Assembly (NCBI GenBank): GCA_019279435.1
Contig: JAAALK010000080.1
Coordinates: 90,233,028 to 90,297,027, forward strand
Reading direction: 5' to 3'
Length of the DNA: 64,000 nucleotides
Origin: Zizania palustris
Taxonomy: Eukaryota > Streptophyta > Magnoliopsida > Poales > Poaceae
Part shown: one piece after another, positions 42,965 through 53,571 of the stretch
Numbering within the stretch: position 1 is the stretch's first letter
Layout: each line of letters opens with the position of its first letter
Translations under genes and position numbers: made by a program
Notes under the pieces: generated by a model
Databases searched by the model: none
The model's input: only the letters and a program-made list of their open reading frames with translations
What the model was told of the DNA's origin: nothing

Positions 42965-43516
42965 ATGTCTAGTATTCGTGCAATTCCTGAGGTAAGCTCC
43001 CAGCATGTTATCCTTCTTATTTCTTCGACTCTTCTTGGGTTACTTTTTCCTTATGGCGTATTTTCTCCCCTTTTCATAGAATTTGCAAGGTCAGGTCCTC
43101 ATCCCTATAGTCACTGACCCCTCTAGTTTCTTTCTAGGCCCTCTGGGCAACCCGGATCCCACTTATTTTATAAATGCTAAGACCCATAGGATTCCCTTTA
43201 TATGTTCCCCCATGTGCTTCTCTGATTGGGGTCACGTGTTTTGACTATTATCCTTCTCCCATCTCTGGTTGGTGTGACTGGTACCTTAGAGTATTGGCCG
43301 TCTATCGTCCCTAATAGGATGATATTGATATTGGCCACTGCATCGGCCTCTCCCTTGCCGAGCCGTACATAAACAAGCTGATGCTGGCAACATCCTGCTA
43401 GTTTTGGTCGGATGCCCTGAACACTTTTATTTTTGGCAATGGACCAATGAGCCCTTCCCTGCTTGACGTCCATTTTTTGACTTGTTTAAACATCCACTCA
43501 TCGCTCAATCCATTCT
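42965..43516 (+). pseudogene. X4 antisense gene, plant-mobile-domain-like, truncated
   Basis: Exon 1 is 42965-42991 (MSSIRAIPE) with donor GTAAGC. The intron runs to about 43088, where the expected CAG acceptor appears as CAA. Exon 2 gives QVLIPIVTDPSSFFLG, NPDPTYFINAKTHRIPF, a stop at about 43242, then in other frames DDIDIGHCIGLSLAEPY and FWSDALNTFIFGNGPMSPSL with LDVHFLTCLNI. That last part resembles the plant mobile domain (PF10536, from memory: a hydrophobic strand then TLxDVxxLxGL). The gene is cut at 43516 by the copia-3 LTR. It reads against the X4 element. The copy is not functional. Confidence 0.65.
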
Positions 43517-46481
43517 TGTGGGATCGGAATGGGCAACTAGAGGGGGGGTGTGAATAGGCTCCTCGAATTTTTTTGCAATAATAAGAAGGCCTATACCAAA
43601 ACACCCAATGCTCCTCTTAAAATTTGAGAATTCAAATCAATGATCAACAAAATTTTCAGATGAGTAACTTTAGTTAAAAAACAGGATCACTGTAGCATAT
43701 CCGAAAAGATAATCCTAAACACTGAATCAATACTCAAGATATTACGTGAGTTCTTGTCCTTGAATGAGAACACATGCTAGCCAACATAAGCAAGATGTGA
43801 TACACTTACTCAATCTTTGTCAATCAGGAGGAACAAGTAGTTCAAGCAGAATTAACACAGAAAATGTAAACTTTGAAATCAGCCATAAATAAGATGAAGA
43901 ATATTACTAGAACATCCGACACAATATTACAGTGACAAGTGATGAAGTGATGAAGTTCATCCGATAAAATAGATTAAGATAAGATGAAGGAGATTAATAC
44001 TTCAGAATTGCAATTCACATGCACATTAATCACTCAGCCAACAGAACTACTTTAATTTCTCAAGTGTAGTCTTGATGGCTAAGAATTTTCTAAACTAGGT
44101 GAAGGAGTAGAGTAATTGAATTTCAGTAAAGAAACACAACAGACTAGAATCTTGATTCTACAATAACACAAAAATATTCACTCCTCTGTAAACCAAAACA
44201 GAACACAAATACAACAATAGCACTTGGCTTGAAGGCAAACTGTTGACTACTTGAGCTGAATTTTTTCAGCGATGTTCTGTAACTTCTAAATTGACAAACA
44301 ATACAGATAACCTGGCACTGTTCTTAGTATGCATCAAGATGACAGAGAAAGCAAAGACTCAACCTCTCTGAGGAACCAACTGTCTAATCTCAGAACCATA
44401 GACTGATAAAACTCCATCTGAAATCTAAAGAATTAAGGTTTTTCTGAAAATAACAGTAACAATGAGAAACCAAGGGTTGGTTTCAGAGTCTGTGATGAGT
44501 GATTGATAGATTTTATCCTCTAATTCTAAGGGGTCCCTCCGAAGGGGTTCAGAGGTTGTTTTACCGAAGGGTTCAGTGGGTTCAGTTGCTGCGGCTGTTG
44601 CAGCGGAGTGTGCCTGTCGGAGGGGTTCGATAGTACACAATGAATTGGTTGTACCGAATGTTTTGGTACGTTGGGCGGTACACCGGAGTGTGTACTGGAG
44701 GTTGTTTACCCGAAGAGGTCTCCGTGGTACTAGATACACTTGTCTGTTTGTCTGTGGTGCGCAGGTGTCTTCGGAGGCGACAGATGGTTTGCAACAAGTG
44801 AACCTGGGTCAAGCAGGAGGCTTGATGCCAGGCAAGCGGGGAGCTCGGTCACGAAGGCTGTGAGGGGTCGAGGTCGGTCCTCAGGTCAAGGTACGCCAGG
44901 CGAAGGAAGAGGGTGCAGATCGTGTCTCCGGCTAAAGGTACCCTGAGACAAAGTCCTCGAAGGCAATGTACTTCGAAGGGTACTCCGAATGGAGTGACGT
45001 CGGAGTATGGCGGACAAAGTCCTCAGCAGTGAGGCATGGTGTTAGAAGTGTGCTCCGGATGGAGGCACTAGAAGGTTTACCCGATGGAGGTCTCAGAAGT
45101 CGAGGTGCATCGAAGGCATGGTCCGGGTGAGGTTCGTCGAGGAGTGTGCTCGGGGAGAGACACTGCGACGAAGTGCTCATGGGATGCTTCATGCGGAGGT
45201 CTTGGACGAAGGAGGGACTTTGAAGGGTGGTACTCCGAAGGTGGGGCTTCGGAGTGTGGCTGACATGAGGTACTTCAGCCATACATGGCTTCGCTACACG
45301 GACTGACGGAGTTCAAGCTGGGAGTAGCTGCGAAGCCGTGGTGGTTCACTCCGAAGATGATGGCGTGAAGACTCAAGGGCTTTGACGGCTTCGGCTCAAA
45401 ACCATCACTGTATCGAAGGCTAACTTCGGTGAAGCGAAGGCCGTCAGGCCCAAGGCTTCTTGCCAAAGCTACCGCAACCCTCGCGTTCGAAGGGGCGCTT
45501 CAGAAGACTCCAAGACTGCAAAGGCTAATCGTGTCTGCTCTGCAAAAAGCTGATGCTGTCTCCTCTGCGAAGCTGACAAAAGAAGCCTCCAAATAAAGTA
45601 GACTATCAACTATACCCCCCTGTTCTGATGAGACAAAATCAGTGTAAACCCTAGGGGTAAAGTAGTCTATTCACAGAGCTGAATAGTGCCTATAAATAGT
45701 AGAGGCTAGCTAGGCAATAGTAAAACTTTTGAGAAGCCATTTTAGAACTCCTGTGCTAGCCACCATCTCTTGTATTCAGATCTGTGAGTTCATTTTGTGT
45801 TCCCTATTCAAGAAATGAAACTTTGATTCTGTGTTTATTTTCTGCTTAAACTTGTATGTCTTTTCTGCACTGATTGTTTTGATTTTGCTGTGCTCCACTT
45901 GTTCCATGTTTGGGATTGTTGACTGAGGTGTTTTTGGAGAAATGTGATAGAGATCTATGCGTGTGTAGTGTGTTTTTTAGTGTTCGTTCGCTCTGTGTAA
46001 ACTAGAGGCTAGTCCTATGATTACTAGCGAAGCACTGTTCTTGGCTTAACTCGAAGCCTATTTTCTTCCCTATCAGAGTCCTCAGCGCATTGTGTTCAGT
46101 GTGCATTCTGACCTCCGAATTACAAAGCCTAGTACCAGTTGCTATTGCAGAGTATCTGGTTAAAGTCCTCAGAGAAAATTCATCTCTTGCGAAGGGTGAA
46201 GTGTGAAGTCTGCTCGAAGGCACCCAGTGTGCGGAGCCTGCACCGACTTAGCAGAGTTGAGTTTTTGGTAGTGTGGGTGGAGCGAAGTCTTCTTGACTTC
46301 GAACTTTTGCTCTTTGCGAAGCCTAGTTTCAGAGCAGTGAAATACCTCCGAACTAGAACTTCAAAAGGTGTGTTCGAAGCCTGTTCCGGAGAAGACAAAA
46401 CTAAAACAGAATGGCTATTTTTAGCCTGAAATTTTTAAAGCTCCCATTCACCCCCCTCTAGTCGCCGTTTTCGGTCCAACA
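43517..46481 (+). repeat. Copia-3 5' LTR, about 2.97 kb
   Basis: The left edge TGTGGGATCGGAATGGG with ACTAGAGGGGGGG and the right edge CCCCCCTCTAGT with CGGTCCAACA form an extended imperfect inverted repeat (about 30 bp). TATA box TATAAATA at 45691. The body holds no gene; the 44500-45600 part is rich in CGAAG words, and its frames have no homology I recognise. With no second copy in the window, the boundaries rest on the inverted ends and the following primer site. Confidence 0.7.
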
Positions 46482-46483
46482 AT

Positions 46484-46500
46484 TGGTATGAGAGTAGGTT
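46484..46500 (+). other. Copia-3 primer-binding site
   Basis: TGGTATGAGAGTAGGTT, a variant of the initiator tRNA-Met site TGGTATCAGAGC, two bases after the LTR. Confidence 0.8.
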
Positions 46501-46545
46501 AAGATCACCAGTTGACCTTAACCGGTTTTGTGATCTGTTGGCGAC

Positions 46546-48269
46546 ATGGACAGAGTTAGTAAAATACCTCTGTTCGATGGGACAGACTTTGCATGCTGGA
46601 AGGTGCGCATGGAGGCTTACTTGCTAAGCCAAGGAAATTCAATTTGGGAGATTGTGGACTCACAATACTCCATCCCTAAAACTCGCACCACTCAAACAGA
46701 AAAGGATCAGTATAATGCTAACTCCAAGGCTAGAAATATATTATTCATTGGTTTGAGTCAGAGTGAGTTTGATAGGGTGCAACACCTTAGGACAATTAGG
46801 GAGATTTGGACTACACTCACTATTTTTCACGAGGGCTCTACACAGATTAAGGCTAGGCGCCAAAGCACGTACAATCAATAGTATCAGCTATTTGTGCAGG
46901 CACCTGGTGAATCTATAGATGCCATGTTTTCTCGCTTTGATGCGATAGTGAGTAACTTGCGGTCCAACGGGATGCTTGCTTACAATGATCATGATAGGGC
47001 TATCAAGCTTCTCTATGCTCTTGGTCGTAGCATATGGGAAGTGAAGATATCCAGCATTGAGGAGTCTGCAGGTTATGACACATTGACCTGTGATGAACTC
47101 TTCAGAAGGCTGAAGTCCACAGAGATTGCCAAGGCATCTCTTGCAGTGCATAGGAACTCCTTGCCACAGCCATTAGGCACTAGTTTCTAGCACTAGCCGT
47201 GGCACCCCTACAGAACCAAGCACATCTGGTACTTGTGTTTTTGCTGAAGGTTTTGCCTTGTCCTCCCTGGTCTCTGTCACTAAGGAGCAGGTGGACACTG
47301 TGGATGATGAAGAGCTTGCTCTCATTGCCAAAAGGTTCACCTGTTTTCATCATGAGAGACATGATCAGAGGAGAAGTGGTTTTAGTGGTTGTTTTGAGTG
47401 TGGCGACACTTCTCACATCAAGGCCAACTGTCCTAAACTCAAGAAGAGAGATGAGAGTGAGCGCCCCAAATACCACAAAAAGGAGAGGAAACCCTTTGTG
47501 AAGGGCAAGCGCGGCAAGGTGGCTAAGAGGGTAGCCAAAGCTGCTTCCAGAGCATTTGTTGCTGCTCAAAGTGACATCGACACTTCCTCAACTGAGGAGT
47601 CGAGCTCTGATGAGGAGGAGTCTCCAAGGAAGGAGGAGAAGAAGGACAAGAAGGATGAGATTTCATCGGCCTTTGCTTCATGGCCGACAGCGATCACAAC
47701 GGTGATGAGCTTGACTAATCTGAGATACCACTATCCTATGACCAGCTTTCAATTAAATTAGATGAACTTAATGAAGTAGTTCTTGGTCAGGATAGGTTAC
47801 TTGTGGAAGCCGCTAGAGATAGAAAAGACCTTAGACTTAGGCTAGAATCCGTTTCTACTGATTATGCCATGCTTAAGTCTAGGGTTAATGATGTTGAATG
47901 TGAATCTTGCACTGTTGTCATGGGTGAGCTTGCTCAGTTGCGTTCTTTGCATGCTCAAACTTTATCTGAGCTTGATACTACACATAAGCAGCTTTTGATG
48001 GTTGATTCTAGTCCTCATGATACAAATGAATGCATGAACTGTTCCTTATTACGTGAGAGCATTAATTTACGTGATAAGCATGTCCATGATTTAGAGGCTA
48101 GATTAGAGAGGGCCGGTAGTTCTAAGGATGTGCAACCTGTGTGTGACACTTGCATAACCCTTAAGGACCAGCTAGGCAATATTAGAGAGCGAGCTGAACA
48201 TCTCATGACTGACAATGAGTACCTTCTTTCTATGGTTAACAAATGTACTGACGGGAAAGGGTAGGATGG
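46546..48269 (+). pseudogene. gag: Copia-3 gag and linker, cut by element D
   Basis: ATG at 46546. Residues 1-110 are the SIRE-type gag (KIPLFDGTDFACWKVRMEAY). A TAG at 46879-46881 and a frame shift between about 47190 and 47258 break it. The knuckle CFECGDTSHIKANC (C-x2-C-x4-H-x4-C) lies near 47392-47433, followed by a Lys/Glu-rich tail. After another frame shift (about 47720) comes a coiled-coil segment (47803-48264, DRKDLRLRLESVSTDY). Element D interrupts it after gatgg at 48265-48269; the frame resumes at 57672. Confidence 0.83.
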
Positions 48270-48733
48270 TGTTGGCAGTAAAGGATTACGCTAACAGGTT
48301 TTTGAAGATTAGAAACTAACAAACAAAGTGTTTGCTAAGGAAATTATTCTAAGCCTCCGAAAGGATAATAACTTAGAATAGTTCGAATGTGTGTATTGAA
48401 TAACTTGTATTCCGTCCTCATTACAGTGTAAAACGGGGGGTATTTATAGGCCCAAACATTAAGGAAAAGACCTTTTTACCCCTCTATTACAACCGACATA
48501 GTGGAAACTATTCGGTACTCTTAATAGGGCTAAAATGGTAAAAGACTAATCTAGTTAGAAAGAAGATAAGTCTTCCATCTTAGCTGGCAAAGAGGTTCCT
48601 AGAAGAGTCTATGTTTGAAGATATACTTCGAACTAGAGCCCATCATCATACTTCGAACTTGACTGGATGCATCTCCGAAATTATACATCTGACATCATCT
48701 TAACCATCAGTCTTTATCTTGTTGCTACGATAA
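48270..48733 (-). repeat. Element D 3' LTR, missing its internal-side end
   Basis: Matches 57180-57643. The last 28 bp (ending cccccaaca in the other LTR) and the adjacent tract are absent: the sequence jumps from gctacgataa to cttgactgtgatgttaggg, which aligns to B's interior near 14525. Confidence 0.9.
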
Positions 48734-49034
48734 ACTTGACTGTGATGTTAGGGAAGCAGTATACGCAAGGAAACATATTCATGTGCAGAGATTGGCAGAC
48801 TCAATATACATCCGAAATGTATAGAGATGCGAAGTTCGAATTATTTTCTAAATGAATTGCATTCGAAGTATTCTAGAATTAACTTGGAAAATCCAAAAGT
48901 ATTTTTAGACTTGAAAAAATAGCCGTTGGCTTTTTCCTTCTAACGGAAGTTACATAATGCGTTAATTCCGGAATAAAGTAACGGTCAAGAATGCGAAACG
49001 GCATAAGCAAACGGTAAAAAATTGAGGTCTGGGC

Positions 49035-49042
49035 TATAAATA
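49035..49042 (+). promoter_or_regulatory. TATA box of element D antisense gene
   Basis: TATAAATA, 111 nt before the ATG. The 48734-49034 stretch matches the promoter-side sequence of B (14513-14827) and holds no gene. Confidence 0.72.
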
Positions 49043-49145
49043 GAGGACCCGACCCTTTCTTGTACTTTTCCACCGCTTTCGTGCAAACAAACCAACTCTC
49101 GAACCCTAGCCTCTCCTTCTCCTTCAAAGTAGCCCAAGAGATCTA

Positions 49146-52100
49146 ATGGCGAAAACCAGCTTCAAGGGTCCGGGAATGGCTTAAACCTTGACTCGGCGGC
49201 AAGTTGCGGCGGCAGCGACGGCCACTACATTGGTGGCGACTGCTCCGACACCTGCAGCAGCAACAATGGTGACAGCGGGGGAAAATCCCCAAAATGTTGG
49301 CCATCAAGACCTCTGTCCAACGTCGTCAAAATATATGGATCAATCTAATCAGCTAGGGCCTTCAACCTGCAGAAGAGAATCACTTGCGGCCGCAGTAGAG
49401 GGCAAGATCAGTTATGGGGTTATGATTCACAAACCTGGGAAGGAAATCATTCCATCACCGAGACCCGGAGAAGTGGTTGTTTTCGAAGCTTTCTTCGAAG
49501 CTGGGTTGGGGCTTCCGGCAGTCGACTTTTTAGCGGAGGTATTGGACTTGTTTCATGTCACCCTCCCCCAACTCTCTCCAAGTGCGGTAGCACGCCTTGC
49601 CATCTTCGAATGGGCTTTGCGAGCGGAAGGCTGTGAAGGAAGAGCGGAGATCTTCGCAGCACTACACAGAGCATCATGTCAACCGAAGACTTTCGTAGGC
49701 TCTAGAGGTGAAAAGATAGTAGTGGCCTTCGGAAGTATCAACTTCAGACTCCGGGACGAATATGCTCTTCGGTTTCCTGCCAAGGCCATTAATGCTAGAT
49801 GGTATACTGATTGGATCTTGAGATGGTTTTACGCCGAAGTTGGGGCAAGCAGCCGCCTAGCTGGACCTCTGCGAGAAATCCACTTCCAGAAGGAAGCCTT
49901 AGTGCACCTGGATCTAGGCCAACTTGAAGCTCGCTTGAGCTTGCTTCAAAAAATCAGTCGTCGTTTGAGCATGCGGGACTTAGCCGAAGAATTCTTAGGG
50001 CTTCAAATTTCTCCCCTGATGGCCAACTGGCCTATCATCTTCGAAGAGGATTCGGAAGGCGGTCTTCGAAAAATTTCCTCAACTTCAAGTCCTGCAGGTA
50101 ACTTCGAGAACAACATACTCTATGTATATTTATTCGAAGAATTAACAAACTTAACTTGTTTTTTAGCTTCTTCAGCCCCTATAACTTCGGAACAAATCGT
50201 ACGGGCTTCGGAGAAGATTTTGGGCGTTCCAACTCCGACTGAGAAAGAATGGAGAATCAAATTGGTTGGAAGTTGGGAACGATCCAACAGAGTATGGGGG
50301 TGCTAGAAATTGCCCCGCCTCCTCTGATGGATTGGGTACCTTCGGAGAAAGGGCCCAAGAAGAGGAAAGCGGAAGCTGGGACTTCGAGCTCCGCTAAGAC
50401 TCCGGTTAAAAAGGTGGCTCGAAAACCAAAAGTTCCCGTGCCTTCAAGCCCAAGAGCTTCAATCTCCGATTCTCAGGAGGATGAAGGTAGATTGCTCGTG
50501 AAGTTGATTGACGAGGATGCAGCTCAAAGAGCTGTACAAATTGAAGAACCTGCGAACGTGCCGGAGTCTCAAGAGAATCTTGAGCAAGCGAGGACTCCGG
50601 CTATTCAAGAAGATTTACCTCAGGATGGAGCTCCTATGGATGAGAGTGGAGTCGAAGTCACTGTAGCTTCGATTCTGGATGAAGCAACAATGACTGTTCA
50701 GGAAAATGTTTCGACAGTCGAAGATTTGATGCTTGATTCTGACGAAGATCTCGCCTTCGATCCGCCAAGCAGTCCAATGCTCACCTGCCGCCAAAATGTT
50801 GAAGGTAAACTTCGAATAATTCTTTTATCCTTTTTTTAATGCGAAATTATACAATGTATAGTACCTTTGTTTTTACAGAGTCCACTTCTATGGAAGAGGT
50901 TTGTCCCGAAGATACAGTTCCTGGACCTTCGACAACTTTGGAGCCAATTCCAGGAGCCACTCAAATGGGGCCTGGAAAAGGCAAAGGGAAGATGGACTCC
51001 CTCCCTGCTCCGAGCTCAGGATCAACTCCATCTGAGTCAACAGACGAAAGCCAATCTACTGAGGGGGGGCAAACTACTGGGGCTCCGAAGACCACAGCTC
51101 AACACCCCGGACCTTCGCCAAATGAAGATGACAGACAAGCCTTAAGCATGCTCCCCCTTCTAGCTCCTTTCTTGGAGCGAAGAACTGGGCTTCAGACTTT
51201 GCTCGAGCCTTTGGATCGAGCTAGTCGCAAAGTCGGGGAGACGAACTTGGTGGACATCTTGAGTGAGGCGGAGAGTTCGGAGCTTAATGCTGCCATGGAA
51301 CGCGCAACATACCAGGTACGAAGTATCTGCAAAATAGAATCAAATTTACATACGAATAATTTCTCACCTTGGTTTTTTCTTTTTGCAGCAAACAGTCTTG
51401 GCCCGAGCTGCGAACATTTCCAATGAACGTGGAAACATTCGCCTTCGAGAGGAAAATGCAACTCTTCAACGAAATTTGACTATCTCCGAAGGTCGAGTGG
51501 TCCACATGGACAACATGGTTTCAACGGAGCGCAGGCCAGACAAAGCTTGGAGGCTGCGAACAAGGAGCTCGAAGCAGAAAAAATTGTGCTTCGAGCAGAA
51601 ATTGAAAAGATGCGGGCGGAGCACGCTACTGCAGGGGCCGAGCTTGTTAGTCTCCGAGAAGAAGCTAGCCAGCTACTGAATCACAAGAATTCTTTAACTA
51701 CAGAAGCGGCTAGGCTCTCTGGAGTAATAGAAGAGCTAACTTCGATGAAGGATGCGTTAATTGAAGATAAGCTGAAGTCTGAGAAGGTAGCTGCGGAGGT
51801 CATGGACCAATTGCTAGGCATTCCGGAGTACTTCGGTACTACTGGGACGCTTCCTTCAGATGACAACATCTCCCTACTGCGCCGGTTGAAAAGGATTCAA
51901 GGAGTAGCGAAGCAAATGAAGACAGCAGGCATTCGTTACGGAGAAATTTCCGGACAAGTGGCTGCCGTTGGTCTACTTCATTACTACGAAGATCTGGGTC
52001 GATCGATAACTCCGAGCGCAGGAGAGGGTCCTATTACCTTCGATGACGACCAGCTTCTTACTCCTTCCGAAGGTGTGGCCGCTGCTTGGCAAGCCTTTCA

Positions 52101-52783
52101 AACTTCATGGAGAGCCGAAGGTCGTTCTGTGATCAAGGCCTGGATTGACGAAGGACAACGCCAGAAGCAGGCTCGGTCCCAAGCTTCGAGCAGTCAGCCT
52201 CCTCCAAACCCACAGGTTTAGAAATACCTTAGGATCTTTAACTATGTAAAGCATTACGCTTATGTACATTTATGAATGAAGATTTGTTTATCATGTTTTT
52301 AGGCTTTGCCTCATATGGAAGATGTCGAAGTGTTAGATGTTAACGACGAACTTCGGTTATTATGGGCTACCTTCGATATCTTAAAACTTCACAAGCGTCC
52401 TCGATTTCTAGTTCCTTGAGATAGTTCCAGAGCAATTACAGTCCGAAATAAGTAAAGATATATTATCTTGTATTAAAGAAGAAGAAAAAGAAGTTAACTT
52501 GGAAACTTCGTCTTCTGAAGACATTATATGGTCCGAAGACGAAGATGAGGTTCAAGGTAAAAAGCCTGAAGAACTTGGAAGCTGGGAAAGAAATCCCGAA
52601 CGGCTTCGAACTTGGGCCGAGCTTCAACAAGAACAAAAGGACTTTAGAGCTTCGAAGGGAGGTAGGAGAGTTAAACGCAAAGTTGTTAGGACTCCCGGCA
52701 CTGGAACTAGTCGTTCCAACCCTAGCTCTAGAGATCGAAGAGGTCTTCGATTCCTTCTTGGTATAGATACCAATTTTTCATGA
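49146..52783 (+). pseudogene. Element D antisense gene (aORF), five exons, broken
   Basis: Same exon pattern as B: 49146-50097, 50167-50804, 50879-51315, 51389-52215 and 52303-52783, with introns of 69, 74, 73 and 87 bp. The N-terminal domain (GEVVVFEAFFEAGLGLPAVD), Lys/Pro linker, coiled coil and C-terminal FLLGIDTNFS are all kept. Damage: TAA at codon 13 (49182-49184), a one-base deletion near 50297, another near 51533, and a TGA plus frame change in exon 5 near 52418-52450. At B's TGA position (17746) this copy has CGA, showing the ancestral codon was sense. Exon 2 has about 60 extra bases relative to B. Confidence 0.85.
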
Positions 52784-53139
52784 TGTAATCATATTTGCTT
52801 GAATAATAAATATCAATTTAAAATTGTCTCCCTATTTATTAGCCCCTCTTTGGGCGTGAGCAACTTCGAACTGTATTCAAAGATGGTTAGGCACAAAGAA
52901 AAACTTAGGAGTACAATTTTGGGGGTTCGGAGCCCCTCTGTAATTTAAAGATCTTTTAAAATCTTATAAAATGTCTTCGACTATTTGTAGTCTGAAGAAT
53001 GACAACTTAACACCTTATGCTTTTGAAAGAAATCACTTGAGATAACTTTCCGGACACTTTAGTGTCTTAGATAATTTGTCACTTTGGACTTTCTTAACAG
53101 ACATTCGGAGCTCATGGCTCAAACTCTGTTTTGTTTTGG
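52784..53139. other. Spacer downstream of element D antisense gene
   Basis: No gene. Similar to 18525-18848 in B, including ttcgaactgtattcaaagat. Probable aORF 3' UTR. Confidence 0.5.
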
Positions 53140-53400
53140 CCTCCTTCGGCTCTTTTTTGCGAATTCTGTCAAACCGGTGGTTTGGAGTTTGCATTGGTCT
53201 CTTTGGACTCTTTTTACGGATGTCTACAAGCCGGTGGCTTGGACTCCGCATGGTTTGGTCTCCTTGGACTCTTTTTACGAATGTCTACCAACCGATGGCT
53301 TGGACTCCGTATGATGTGGTTTTGGGCTCTTTTACGGATGCCTACAAGCCGGTGGCTTGGACTCTAGATTATGTCAGCCCCCACGTCGGAAACTTCGAAC
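53140..53400. repeat. Tandem array, about 61-65 bp unit, between aORF and pol of D
   Basis: About four units share ggactctttttacg, atgtctaca and ggtggcttggactc. Related to B's array in position and in the words ttcggctcttttt and gcttggactccg, but it has drifted. Confidence 0.78.
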
Positions 53401-53571
53401 CAATGGTTCAAAGCCCGAAAATATGATTCAAATTAATGACACTTCCCTCTCGGTCAACTCCACGGTTCCAGTGCGTCCACTCGGAAGCTGGAAGTTTATG
53501 AGGGGTAGGCACTATCTGAACCATATGCTTTATTAATTCAGAGGATGATTACAAATGATTACAAGGAGCCC

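Noticed and set aside
43198..43473. Minus-strand frame containing HWSIAKNKSVQGIRPK and similar
   Set aside because: It is the reverse of the X4 antisense gene's mobile-domain-like exon, which has the family resemblance on the plus strand.
44425..45466. Several frames in the copia-3 LTR that might be a small host gene
   Set aside because: They overlap on both strands, reflect CGAAG-rich composition, lie between the LTR's inverted ends and have no recognisable domain.
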